Positions 31,093 to 39,539 of a DNA stretch of 64,000 nt are shown one piece after another. The first letter of the stretch is position 1. Every line of letters begins with the position of its first letter. Both the position numbers and the translations under genes were made by a program. The DNA comes from an uncultured Clostridia bacterium (GTDB lineage Bacteria; Bacillota; Clostridia; Lachnospirales; Cellulosilyticaceae), in NCBI GenBank assembly GCA_937981575.1, contig CALJNR010000074.1:1-64000 (forward strand). The letters run 5' to 3'. Below the pieces are notes generated by a model. It worked only from the letters and a program-made list of their open reading frames with translations. It was not told the DNA's origin and ran no database searches.

Positions 31093-31947
31093 GTGGACCA
31101 TATTATTAAAGCAGACAATATTTTGTTTGAATACTACAATTATGATGAAAACGGAGAAAAAAAGGAAGCTATTACAGCCCTCAATCATATTAGTGTTTCA
31201 GTAAAAAAAGGAGAATTTCTAGTGGTACTTGGGCATAACGGTTCAGGAAAGTCTACTTTTGCAAAGCATCTTAACGCTATTTTAATGCCTAAAGAAGGAA
31301 CTTTATTTGTCAGTGGTATTGATGCAGCAAATCCCCAAAATGTGTGGAACATAAGAGAAAAGGTGGGAATGGTTTTCCAAAATCCTGATAATCAGATCGT
31401 TGCTACAATAGTAGAAGAGGACGTTGCTTTCGGACCAGAGAACATAGGGATTCCAGCTGAAGAAATCAGGACGCGTGTGGATGATGCTTTGAATACTGTT
31501 GATATGAGCGAGTACAAGCTCCGATCTCCGAACCAGCTCTCAGGAGGACAAAAACAAAGGATAGCTATTGCTGGAGTTATAGCCATGAAGCCGGAGTGCA
31601 TCGTATTTGATGAATCTACTGCTATGCTCGACCCCATAGGCAGAAAACAGGTAATGGAGACGATGCATAAGCTAAATAAAGAGCATGGCATTACGATTAT
31701 TCATATTACGCACTATATGCAAGAAGCCATTCTTGCTGACAGGATTATAGTTATGGAAAAGGGTGAAGTGGTCTTAGAAGGGTCACCTAAAGAAGTTTTT
31801 AAGGAAGTAGAGATTTTAAAAAATATAGGGCTTGATGTACCAGATACAACCTATCTTATTTATCTACTTAATAAAGAAGGATTTAACTTTACGCCGGATG
31901 TTTTAACGATTAAAGAGGTGGTGGATGAAATATGGCAATCAAAATAA
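31093..31947 (+). CDS. ecfA1: ECF transporter ATPase EcfA1
   Basis: One of two ATPases of the energy-coupling factor module that powers uptake of vitamins or metals by separate S components. 284 residues with Walker A GHNGSGKST (about 50-58), signature LSGGQKQR and Walker B ECIVFDEST. The GTG at 31093 is chosen because AAAGGAGTG at 31078-31086 is properly spaced; the earlier in-frame GTG at 31084 lies inside that site. It overlaps ecfA2 by 16 bases. No S component is nearby, so the module is probably shared. Confidence 0.93.
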   Translation: MDHIIKADNILFEYYNYDENGEKKEAITALNHISVSVKKGEFLVVLGHNGSGKSTFAKHLNAILMPKEGTLFVSGIDAANPQNVWNIREKVGMVFQNPDNQIVATIVEEDVAFGPENIGIPAEEIRTRVDDALNTVDMSEYKLRSPNQLSGGQKQRIAIAGVIAMKPECIVFDESTAMLDPIGRKQVMETMHKLNKEHGITIIHITHYMQEAILADRIIVMEKGEVVLEGSPKEVFKEVEILKNIGLDVPDTTYLIYLLNKEGFNFTPDVLTIKEVVDEIWQSK

Positions 31948-32795
31948 GCGGTTTGACACATATTTATAATCCAGGCACGCCTTTTCAAAAAACTGCTTTA
32001 GAAGATATTCATTTAGAGGTTGCAGATGGAGAGTTTGTAGGAATCATTGGACATACTGGATCAGGAAAAAGCACACTTATTCAGATGTTTAATGGACTTC
32101 TTAGGCCTACTTCGGGAGAAGTCTATATAAAAGGAAAGAACATTCATGAAAAAGGAATTAATAAAAATGAAATCAGGCAGCAAGTGGGGCTAGTATTTCA
32201 ATATCCAGAGTATCAGCTCTTTGAAATGACAGTATATGATGATGTTGCTTTTGGCCCCAAAAACTTAGGATTATCCAAAGAAGAAATTGATGAGAGAGTT
32301 CGTTATGCTCTTGAGGCTGTAGGACTTGACAAAAAATACTACGAGAAATCACCCTTTGAGCTTTCGGGCGGGCAAAAAAGAAGAGTGGCTATTGCAGGAG
32401 TACTTGCGATGAAGCCGGACATTCTTATTTTAGACGAGCCAACAGCAGGGCTTGATCCTAAGGGGAGAACATCGCTTTTTAATCAGCTTAAGCAGATGCA
32501 TGAGGAACTTAAGCTTACCATTGTTCTTATTTCCCATAGCATGGAAGACATGGCAAAATACGCTGAAAAACTTATCGTTCTTTATAAAGGAAAGATAGCC
32601 TACCAAGGAACAACTAGAGAAGTTTTTAAGGAAGGTAGAAAATTGGAAGCTATAGGTCTTGCTATGCCTCAAATCCGGTATATTATGGAGGAGCTGAAAG
32701 CGAGAGGGATGAATATTGGAACAGAAGTGTTAACTGTAGAAGAAGCTGCTGACCTAATTAAGAACTATCTGAGAAATGCGGGAGGGGTCAAATGA
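31932..32795 (+). CDS. ecfA2: ECF transporter ATPase EcfA2
   Basis: Partner ATPase of EcfA1. The 287-residue product has Walker A GHTGSGKST (about residues 41-49), LSGGQKRR and ILILDEPTAGLD. The start lies inside the ecfA1 end, with GAGGTGG upstream, and its stop overlaps the ecfT start (ATGA), so all three are translationally coupled. Confidence 0.94.
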   Translation: MAIKISGLTHIYNPGTPFQKTALEDIHLEVADGEFVGIIGHTGSGKSTLIQMFNGLLRPTSGEVYIKGKNIHEKGINKNEIRQQVGLVFQYPEYQLFEMTVYDDVAFGPKNLGLSKEEIDERVRYALEAVGLDKKYYEKSPFELSGGQKRRVAIAGVLAMKPDILILDEPTAGLDPKGRTSLFNQLKQMHEELKLTIVLISHSMEDMAKYAEKLIVLYKGKIAYQGTTREVFKEGRKLEAIGLAMPQIRYIMEELKARGMNIGTEVLTVEEAADLIKNYLRNAGGVK

Positions 32796-33583
32796 TTAGA
32801 GATATAACAATAGGACAATACTATCCAGTAGCATCTCCCGTGCATAGATTAGATCCTAGAACCAAAATACTTCTTACCTTTATATATATTATTAGTTTGT
32901 TTTTTATTGATTTCTTTATAGGATACGGTTTTGTAGTAGTTGCACTATATGCTGCGATAAATGTTACCCGTGTTCCGATTAAGTTTATGCTTAAGGGCCT
33001 GCGAGGCATTGTATTTATTCTTTTGTTTACAGTGGTACTTAATATATTTTTTACTCCTGGAGGCAGGGTGCTTTTCAGCTGGAACTTTATCACCGTCACT
33101 GAGGGCGGGGTAAAGATTGCGCTTATGATGGGAGCAAGGCTTATTCTGCTTATTATCGGCTCGTCCATTCTGACACTCACAACTTCACCTATTGAGCTTA
33201 CAGATGGCATAGAGTCGTTGCTCAATCCTTTTAGGCGAATAGGGGTTCCAGCCCATGAAATTGCGATGATGATGAGTATTTCCCTAAGGTTTATTCCGAT
33301 TTTGCTGGAAGAAACCGACAAAATCATGAAAGCACAAATGGCAAGAGGTGCAGACTTTGAAACAGGAAATATTGTCAGAAGAGCTAAAGCTATGATTCCG
33401 ATAATGGTTCCTCTATTTATATCTGCTTTTAGAAGAGCTGAAGAGCTGGCTATGGCAATGGAAGCAAGATGTTATAGAGGCGGAGTAGGAAGGACGAGAA
33501 TGAACAGTCTGCAATACAAAAGACGGGACTGTTATGCTTTTATAATAGGAACGCTATTTATGATAGTATGTTTTATCCTATAA
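32792..33583 (+). CDS. ecfT: ECF transporter transmembrane protein EcfT
   Basis: The membrane scaffold that couples the ATPases to substrate-binding S components. The 263-residue product has several hydrophobic segments and the two coupling motifs, AQMARGAD (about residues 181-188) and AMEARCYRGG (about 222-231), which contact the ATPases. GGGAGGGG precedes the ATG. Operon order A1-A2-T is the usual Firmicute form. Confidence 0.94.
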   Translation: MIRDITIGQYYPVASPVHRLDPRTKILLTFIYIISLFFIDFFIGYGFVVVALYAAINVTRVPIKFMLKGLRGIVFILLFTVVLNIFFTPGGRVLFSWNFITVTEGGVKIALMMGARLILLIIGSSILTLTTSPIELTDGIESLLNPFRRIGVPAHEIAMMMSISLRFIPILLEETDKIMKAQMARGADFETGNIVRRAKAMIPIMVPLFISAFRRAEELAMAMEARCYRGGVGRTRMNSLQYKRRDCYAFIIGTLFMIVCFIL

Positions 33584-33601
33584 TGGCAGGAGGCGTAAAC
33601 G

Positions 33602-34345
33602 ATGTCTAGATTTAAAGTGATAGTGGCCTATGACGGAACGAACTATCATGGGTTTCAAAAACAGAATAATGCCTTGACTATACAAGAGGTACTAGAGAAA
33701 GCTATCACGTCAATTGTTCAGCAGCCTATAGAGATAATAGGAGCAGGAAGAACAGACACCGGTGTTCATGCCAAGGGACAATGCTGCGTATTTGATGCTA
33801 AGACTAATATTCCGGAGGAGAATCTTATTAAGGCTATAAACAGCAGACTACCAAAAGACATTGTTGTGAAGAACGTACAAAGTGTGCAGGAGAACTTCCA
33901 TCCAAGGTATAGTGCGAAGCGAAAAATCTACCGCTATCAAATACTAAATAGTAAAACGTGCGATCCATTTCTTTACAGGTATGCATATTTTTATCCGCAT
34001 ACATTAGAGATTAGTCTTATGCAGGAAGCAGCCAAATACATTATTGGAGAACATGACTTTAAATGCTTCTGCTCAGCAGGAAGCAGTGTACAGTCGACAA
34101 TAAGGACAGTATACAGCCTAGACGTAAATAAGCATGACGAGCTGGTTTGTATAGAGATTTGTGGAAATGGCTTTTTGTATAATATGGTAAGAATCATTGC
34201 AGGAACTTTAATACAAGTAGGAATTAAAAAGCTGTCACCAAAAGAAATACAAAATATAATTGATGGGAAAGACAGGAAAGGATCAGGGCCTACAGCTCCA
34301 CCTGAGGGGCTTACCATGATGGAAGTTAACTATGAAGACGAATAA
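33602..34345 (+). CDS. truA: tRNA pseudouridine(38-40) synthase
   Basis: Makes pseudouridine at positions 38-40 of the tRNA anticodon arm. The 247-residue product has GAGRTDTGVHAKGQ, with catalytic Asp at residue 52, and the FYNMVR-type segment NGFLYNMVRIIAGTLIQVG (about residues 185-203). GGAGG lies before the ATG. The ecfA-ecfT-truA-rplM-rpsI order is widely conserved in Firmicutes. Confidence 0.95.
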   Translation: MSRFKVIVAYDGTNYHGFQKQNNALTIQEVLEKAITSIVQQPIEIIGAGRTDTGVHAKGQCCVFDAKTNIPEENLIKAINSRLPKDIVVKNVQSVQENFHPRYSAKRKIYRYQILNSKTCDPFLYRYAYFYPHTLEISLMQEAAKYIIGEHDFKCFCSAGSSVQSTIRTVYSLDVNKHDELVCIEICGNGFLYNMVRIIAGTLIQVGIKKLSPKEIQNIIDGKDRKGSGPTAPPEGLTMMEVNYEDE

Positions 34346-34369
34346 AGAACATAAACCATGATAAAGTGC

Positions 34370-34398
34370 TTGACAGTTTTTTTACAAAAGAATATAAT
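34370..34398 (+). promoter_or_regulatory. Consensus SigA promoter for rplM-rpsI
   Basis: TTGACA (34370-34375), 17 bases, TATAAT (34393-34398): both hexamers are perfect and the spacing ideal. Confidence 0.9.
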
Positions 34399-34404
34399 AT
34401 AGGT

Positions 34405-34492
34405 TGTGTTAATAAGACCACTTATAAAATCCAATAGCCCCGGATTTTATATAATATAGACGGTTTAAGATGATACGAGGAATTCAAAGGAG
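34405..34492 (+). ncRNA. Ribosomal protein L13 leader
   Basis: The untranslated RNA between this promoter and rplM contains ATAAAATCC (34424-34432) paired with GGATTTTAT (34442-34450). Firmicute rplM transcripts carry an L13 leader class here. I assign it by position and the hairpin; the consensus was not compared in detail. Confidence 0.6.
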
Positions 34493-34500
34493 GGAATATA

Positions 34501-34932
34501 ATGAGAACAACATATATGGCAAATGCCCAAAATGTTGAAAGAAAATGGTATGTAATTGATGCTACAGGCCAAACAGTAGGTAGACTTGCAAGCCAAATCG
34601 CATCAGTATTAAGAGGTAAAAATAAACCAATTTATACGCCTCATGTAGACTGCGGTGACCATGTTATCGTTATTAATGCAGAGAAGGTAGTATTTACAGG
34701 TAAAAAACTAGATCAAAAATTATACAGAAGACACTCTGGATACGCTGGTGGTATGAAAGAAACTACAGCTCGTGAAACATTAGATAAGCACCCAGAAAGA
34801 ATATTAATGCATGCAGTAAAAGGGATGCTTCCAAAGAATAGCTTAGGAAGACAAATGCTTACAAAATTACGTGTTTATGCAGGTACTGAGCATAATCATG
34901 AAGCACAAAAACCAGAAGAATTAAAATTCTAA
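34501..34932 (+). CDS. rplM: 50S ribosomal protein L13
   Basis: Early assembly protein of the large subunit. The 143-residue product begins [20 protein letters not shown] and has [19 protein letters not shown] and [20 protein letters not shown], all typical. AAAGGAGGG at 34486-34494 sets the ATG. rpsI follows after 22 bases. Confidence 0.97.
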   Translation: MRTTYMANAQNVERKWYVIDATGQTVGRLASQIASVLRGKNKPIYTPHVDCGDHVIVINAEKVVFTGKKLDQKLYRRHSGYAGGMKETTARETLDKHPERILMHAVKGMLPKNSLGRQMLTKLRVYAGTEHNHEAQKPEELKF

Positions 34933-34954
34933 GTATCGAGAGGAGGAAATATAG

Positions 34955-35347
34955 ATGGCAGGAGTTAGATATTACGGAACAGGTAGACGTAAAAGTTCAG
35001 TAGCACGTGTTTACCTTGTACCTGGAAATGGTAAAATTACAATCAACAAAAGAGATATTGAAGAATATTTTGGATTAGAAACATTAAAGGTTATCGCACG
35101 TCAACCTTTAGTTCTTACAAATACACTTAGCAAATTCGATGTACTTGTAAATGTATATGGCGGTGGAACAACTGGCCAAGCTGGAGCAATTCGCCACGGT
35201 ATCAGCCGTGCATTACTTCAAGCTGATGCAGATTTCCGTCCAGTTCTTAAAAAACAAGGATTCTTAACAAGAGATCCAAGAATGAAAGAAAGAAAGAAAT
35301 ATGGACTTAAAGCAGCTAGACGTGCACCACAGTTCTCAAAACGTTAA
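34955..35347 (+). CDS. rpsI: 30S ribosomal protein S9
   Basis: S9 reaches P-site tRNA with its C-terminal tail. The 130-residue product has [19 protein letters not shown] near the start, [19 protein letters not shown] in the middle and the terminal [24 protein letters not shown] precedes the ATG. Confidence 0.97.
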   Translation: MAGVRYYGTGRRKSSVARVYLVPGNGKITINKRDIEEYFGLETLKVIARQPLVLTNTLSKFDVLVNVYGGGTTGQAGAIRHGISRALLQADADFRPVLKKQGFLTRDPRMKERKKYGLKAARRAPQFSKR

Positions 35348-35348
35348 T

Positions 35349-35378
35349 AAAAAGCCAATCCTCACGGATTGGCTTTTT
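35349..35378 (+). terminator. Terminator of rplM-rpsI
   Basis: AAAAAGCCAATCC pairs with GGATTGGCTTTTT over a four-base loop. Symmetric A/T flanks allow action on both strands. Confidence 0.92.
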
Positions 35379-35407
35379 AAACAATTATCCAAAAAGACAG
35401 TATGACT

Positions 35408-35436
35408 TTGCGTATTGGATGAAGTGAATATATAAT
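35408..35436 (+). promoter_or_regulatory. Candidate promoter of the first LCP gene
   Basis: TTGCGT (35408-35413), 17 bases, TATAAT (35431-35436), 44 bases upstream of the chosen ATG and after the rpsI terminator. Confidence 0.6.
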
Positions 35437-35480
35437 AATAAAGATTAGTAATGGCCAGTGTTAAACTTAGGGGGATAATC

Positions 35481-36830
35481 ATGAGCAGAGTTAACAAGGA
35501 GCTTAGTATGAGTCAACAAAAGAAATTACTGAAACTGTTTTTAAAAACTATTGCTATAACGATGGCAGTCTGCACTGTTGTTATAGGTGTGGGAATAGGC
35601 GCATACTATGGCTTTATTTATGATGGGAAAAAGGCAAAACCCGATGGGACATTATCAGCTGAAGATCAAGAGAAAGAAGATCAAAAACAGGCTGTATCAG
35701 TTATTAATCAAACTATTGCAGTATTTGGAATAGATGCAGATGAAACAAGAACGGATGTTATTTTTGTAGTCAATTTTAACAGCAAGACCAACAAGGTCAA
35801 AGTTTTATCAATTCCCCGTGATACAAAAGTGGAATGGACTGAGACGCAGCGCAGTAAGCTTAGAGAATATAAGGGAACGAATATTTATACGACTAAGATC
35901 AATGAAATGACAGCTTATGGTGGAATAGAAAATATCCGAGATTTTACAATTAATCAGATTGAAAATATGCTTGGTGTAAAAATAGATAACTATGTTATTA
36001 TTAACCTGGAAGCTTTTAGAAAAATAGTGGATACAATTGGGGGCGTAGAAGTAGACGTACCTAGCAGAATGTATTATAGAGACAGAGCGCAGGGGCTTTT
36101 TATTGACCTGCAGCCAGGGCTTCAGCTTCTTGATGGAAGCAAAGCTGAGCAGCTTGTAAGATTTAGACAATACTTAAATGGAGATGTAGACCGTATACAA
36201 GTACAGCAACTTTTTCTAAAGGCTTTTGCTGCAAAAATAATGAGTCCTCAAACGATTACTAAAGTACCTCAGTTTATCCCAATTTTGTTTAGCTATATTA
36301 AAACAGATGTCAGCTTATCTCAGATTGCAGCATATTATCCATTTCTTCAGTCATTTAATATGAATTATCTTTCATTTAATACTTTACCTGGAGAAGGGCG
36401 ATATGAAGGAGGAATATCCTACTTTTTCCCTGACAGGCAAGCTATGGGCACCTTAATAGAAGAAGTTTTCTTCGATACAGCAGTTGCGGGGGAAACGATA
36501 ACTACCTCTGGAGGATTGAATGCTGGAACCGAGGATAAAGAGACACCGTCTGCTCCTAGCGTTGATAAAACAGTTACTATCGAAGTGCTTAATGCAACTG
36601 GAGTATCAGGAATAGCTGGAAGAACAAAAGATACTTTAGAAAAGCAAGGTTATAAGGTAGAAAGAATTGATAACTACTCTAGAAGCAACTTAGAAAATAC
36701 AATCATATATGCAAAAGATGTTCGAAAAGCTGAGCAGTTTAAAGAATACTTTAAAGATGCGTTAATTGAAGCAAGAACGTCAATTGATTATGATATTCAA
36801 ATTGTAATCGGTAAACAATACATTAATTAA
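35481..36830 (+). CDS. LytR-CpsA-Psr family wall-polymer ligase
   Basis: LCP proteins transfer lipid-linked wall polymers to peptidoglycan at the outer membrane face. 449 residues: a short cytosolic basic start, one transmembrane helix (about 19-45), the LCP domain from about residue 76 with TRTDVIFVVNF and LSIPRDTKVEW, and a C-terminal LytR_C domain from about 364 (TVTIEVLNATGVSGIAGRTK). AGGGGGA at 35469-35475 favours the ATG at 35481 over the in-frame ATG at 35451. It is monocistronic, between two terminators. A paralogue lies at 39540. Confidence 0.9.
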   Translation: MSRVNKELSMSQQKKLLKLFLKTIAITMAVCTVVIGVGIGAYYGFIYDGKKAKPDGTLSAEDQEKEDQKQAVSVINQTIAVFGIDADETRTDVIFVVNFNSKTNKVKVLSIPRDTKVEWTETQRSKLREYKGTNIYTTKINEMTAYGGIENIRDFTINQIENMLGVKIDNYVIINLEAFRKIVDTIGGVEVDVPSRMYYRDRAQGLFIDLQPGLQLLDGSKAEQLVRFRQYLNGDVDRIQVQQLFLKAFAAKIMSPQTITKVPQFIPILFSYIKTDVSLSQIAAYYPFLQSFNMNYLSFNTLPGEGRYEGGISYFFPDRQAMGTLIEEVFFDTAVAGETITTSGGLNAGTEDKETPSAPSVDKTVTIEVLNATGVSGIAGRTKDTLEKQGYKVERIDNYSRSNLENTIIYAKDVRKAEQFKEYFKDALIEARTSIDYDIQIVIGKQYIN

Positions 36831-36836
36831 ATGAAT

Positions 36837-36877
36837 AAAAAGGGATATAAGTCATTAAGCTTATATCCCTTTTTATT
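36837..36877 (+). terminator. Terminator after the first LCP gene
   Basis: AAAAAGGGATATAAG pairs with CTTATATCCCTTTTT around TCATTAAG, followed by more T. Beyond it, 36878-37115 has a small hairpin AACTTAC/GTAAGTT but nothing else I can name. Confidence 0.9.
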
Positions 36878-37115
36878 TTGAGATAAGAAAGTTCGTCTTG
36901 TTGGCAAGGAACCAAACTTACCTATTTCACATACACGTAAGTTTTTTCACGCTTTCTTGTATAGGATAAAGTATTCACTGAACACCTGTATATAAAGCAA
37001 AGCATTTGCTTTAATAGAAGCTGCCGAATATGGCGTAGGAATGGAATAATGTGGATGATTAGGGTGACGACATTATCACATAATATAAGTAATAACAAAA
37101 GGAGAGCTTCTTTTT

Positions 37116-37613
37116 ATGGACATGCATACAGTAGTTGAAAAGTTTAACTTATATGGACCTATCATTGTATTTGGCGTATTATATTTAGAAGCATTAAACT
37201 TATCAGGTATACCAGCCACAGTTCTAATGCCGGCAGTAGGATTTTATATAAAGGAGAGGCACTACTCCTTTTTATTTATATTTATGATTGCAATGACTGC
37301 AGGAATTCTAGGCAACCTTACGTATTATCTGCTGGCCTACAGATTAGGAAGAAAAATGTATCATAAAGTCTATAGCAGATTTCCAAGAACTCAAAAGCCT
37401 CTTGATAAAGCCATGCATATAAGTGAGAAATATGGAAGTAAGGCATGCTTTATCGGAAGGCTCATACCGGGAGTCAGGGCATTTATATCCATTGTATCCG
37501 GAGTGTTCAAAATAGAATTTCGGCCTTTTATGCTTTATTCCTTGCTAGGAATTGGCCTATGGAATCTAATAACGCTTCTCATAGGATACTTAATGGCGAT
37601 AGGGGCAAGCTAA
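37116..37613 (+). CDS. DedA family membrane protein
   Basis: DedA proteins are membrane proteins now linked to undecaprenyl phosphate or phospholipid flipping. The 165-residue product has about four hydrophobic segments and the family motif GRLIPGVRAF starting at residue 114, with Pro118 and Arg121. GGAGAG precedes the ATG. It is slightly shorter than many DedA proteins. Its TAA stop overlaps the stop codon of the convergent SDR gene, leaving no room for a terminator. Confidence 0.88.
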   Translation: MDMHTVVEKFNLYGPIIVFGVLYLEALNLSGIPATVLMPAVGFYIKERHYSFLFIFMIAMTAGILGNLTYYLLAYRLGRKMYHKVYSRFPRTQKPLDKAMHISEKYGSKACFIGRLIPGVRAFISIVSGVFKIEFRPFMLYSLLGIGLWNLITLLIGYLMAIGAS

Positions 37614-38353
37614 AGCAAGCCACCGTCCAGCGTAAGGATTTGCCCTGTCATATAAGAAGACAAACTAGATGCAAGAAATAGGCAGGTATTGGCAACGTCC
37701 TGAGGAGAACCAGTTCGGCAAAGTGGGACACTTTCAAGAAAAGCATCTTTTTCCTCCTGACTGAACCGTTCATTCATTTCAGTATCAATCCAGCCACATG
37801 CCACAGCGTTAACACGGATAGAAGAAGGGCCAAGTTCTTTTGCAAGACTTTTTGTAAAACCATTCAGTGCACTTTTGCTGGTTGCATAGGCAACTTCACA
37901 GGAGGCGCCAGCATTTCCCCAAATAGATGAGATGTTAATAATACAGCCACTGTGACTTGAAAGCATATGAGGTACTGCAAGATAAGAACAATTATAAGCT
38001 GTATTTAAATTGGTTATCATCACTTTATTCCACAGCTCAGGGGTTGTTTCTGTGAATAATCCTAAATGGCTTATGCCTGCATTGTTGATAACAATAGAGG
38101 GATAGGCATTAAAGGTACTATAAATATGAGAAAACATTTCCTTAGCAGAGGAAAATGTGGATAAATCCCCAAAATAGCTAAGAACTGAGAAGTGGCTCTG
38201 TTGAAATTCGGTATAGGTTTGTTCTAAAGCTTTTATATCAGATCCGCCATTTAAAATAACAGAAGCCCCGCGTTTCGCAAATTCATAAGCTATTGCTTTT
38301 CCAATTCCTTTTGAGGATCCGGTAACAAGGACTATTTCATTTGAAAAATTCAC
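37610..38353 (-). CDS. Short-chain dehydrogenase/reductase (FabG-like)
   Basis: A 247-residue NAD(P)-dependent oxidoreductase. TGSSKGIG (residues 11-18) binds the cofactor, NNAG is at 90-93, and the catalytic residues are Ser142/143 with Tyr156 and Lys160 in YATSK. It ends in the LTLDGGLL pattern typical of FabG. The start is GTG at 38353 with AAGGGGGA six bases upstream, inside the end of nfo. Downstream of nfo in one operon; the substrate is unknown because no fatty-acid genes are near. Confidence 0.88.
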   Translation of the reverse strand: MNFSNEIVLVTGSSKGIGKAIAYEFAKRGASVILNGGSDIKALEQTYTEFQQSHFSVLSYFGDLSTFSSAKEMFSHIYSTFNAYPSIVINNAGISHLGLFTETTPELWNKVMITNLNTAYNCSYLAVPHMLSSHSGCIINISSIWGNAGASCEVAYATSKSALNGFTKSLAKELGPSSIRVNAVACGWIDTEMNERFSQEEKDAFLESVPLCRTGSPQDVANTCLFLASSLSSYMTGQILTLDGGLL

Positions 38354-39212
38354 ATGTATTCCCCCTTAGATAAGCTATTTCTTCTTTATAAAGGTTTGTT
38401 TTGCCATCCAGCCAAGGTGTCTCAAGAATGAGAGGTTTGTTATCAGCAATAGGGTGATGCGCAATGGCATAAAGAGCTTCCAGGCCAATGTAGTCTCTTC
38501 CGCGGGGATTTTCATCCTCGGCCCCTAAATTGGCATGACGGTCTTTTTTTGAGCCCCTCAAGTTGAGAGAACCGTTAATATGAAATACTTTGAGTTTATC
38601 AAGTCCTAACAATCGGTCGAATTCATCTAGGACGCCATCAAAATGATTGATAATATCATAACCGCTATCGTGAGTATGGCAGGTATCAAAACAAACTCCG
38701 ATTTTATCAGAAAGCTCTACTCTGCATAGAATATCTCTAAGCTCTTCAAAACTTCTACCGATCTCCCGGCCTTTTCCAGCCATTGTTTCGAGACAAATGG
38801 TGGGAACAATTTCATCTGTTAATACGTCATTAAGAGCGGAAGCAATACGTTCTATGCCATGTTCATAAGTGGATTCCGTATAAGATCCCGGGTGCAGAAC
38901 AAGATATTTGGAGCCTAATTTAGCCGTTCGGTCTAGTTCGAGGGTCAAAAACTCCTTGGCAAGCTGATAGGTGTCTTCTTTATAGGAGGCAAGGTTAATA
39001 ATGTAAGGGGCATGTACAACAATATCTGATATATGGTTAGCTTCCATGAAAGCATGAGCTTCCGGAACCTTTAACTTTTCGATAGGAGAGCGTTTGGTGT
39101 TTTGCGGCGCACCGGTATAAACCATAAAGGTATTTGCCCCATAAGAATGGGCTTCTTGAGCTGCACCCAGCAGGCCTTTGCTGATGGATACATGAGAACC
39201 AATTTTAAGCAT
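38337..39212 (-). CDS. nfo: Endonuclease IV
   Basis: Cuts DNA at abasic sites in base-excision repair. The 291-residue TIM-barrel product starts MLKIGSHVSISKGLLGAAQE and has the metal-site motifs VLHPGSYTES, ICLETMAGKG, GVCFDTCHTHDSGYD and KVFHINGS. The longer frame to 39236 is rejected: AAAGGAAAA sits between that ATG and the ATG at 39212. It overlaps the SDR gene by 17 bases, so translation is probably coupled. Confidence 0.95.
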   Translation of the reverse strand: MLKIGSHVSISKGLLGAAQEAHSYGANTFMVYTGAPQNTKRSPIEKLKVPEAHAFMEANHISDIVVHAPYIINLASYKEDTYQLAKEFLTLELDRTAKLGSKYLVLHPGSYTESTYEHGIERIASALNDVLTDEIVPTICLETMAGKGREIGRSFEELRDILCRVELSDKIGVCFDTCHTHDSGYDIINHFDGVLDEFDRLLGLDKLKVFHINGSLNLRGSKKDRHANLGAEDENPRGRDYIGLEALYAIAHHPIADNKPLILETPWLDGKTNLYKEEIAYLRGNTCEFFK

Positions 39213-39251
39213 AGAGATTTTCCTTTCATAGATCATAGGATTGTTAATTCA

Positions 39252-39280
39252 ATAATACGGGAGGTTAAGTGCAATTTCAA
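39252..39280 (-). promoter_or_regulatory. SigA-type promoter for nfo-SDR
   Basis: On the minus strand TTGAAA (39280-39275), 17 bases, TATTAT (39257-39252), about 40 bases upstream of the nfo start. Confidence 0.7.
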
Positions 39281-39539
39281 CAAAATGACAACTTTTTTAC
39301 AGTAAAATTACATAAATTATTTTTTAAATATATTTTATGTATTATAATGGACATTTAGGGTATATTTTACTACAATATAAAAGATATCATGCCCAAATAT
39401 AAGAGAAACAACATAGATACTTAAGGTATTAATCAATTTAATAAAGAATATTATCAGTAGATCATCAATTTAATAGTAGAATACATAAAAATGCATAAGT
39501 GACTTAAACTGAGCCCTAAGTGCAGTATAGGAGAGAATA
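39281..39539. other. Divergent AT-rich gap upstream of the second LCP gene
   Basis: The region between nfo and the second LCP gene is very AT-rich. A TATAAT at 39343-39348 could be the -10 of the plus-strand promoter, but the matching -35 position is only a T run. I see no ORF, no strong hairpin and no repeat. Confidence 0.4.

Noticed and set aside
32821-33327. Minus-strand frame of 168 codons in ecfT
   Set aside because: Antisense shadow of a membrane protein gene; hydrophobic codons of ecfT generate the apparent reading frame.
36880-37115. Possible cyclic di-GMP or other riboswitch upstream of dedA
   Set aside because: The expected conserved core of the GEMM class is not present; only a small hairpin is visible.
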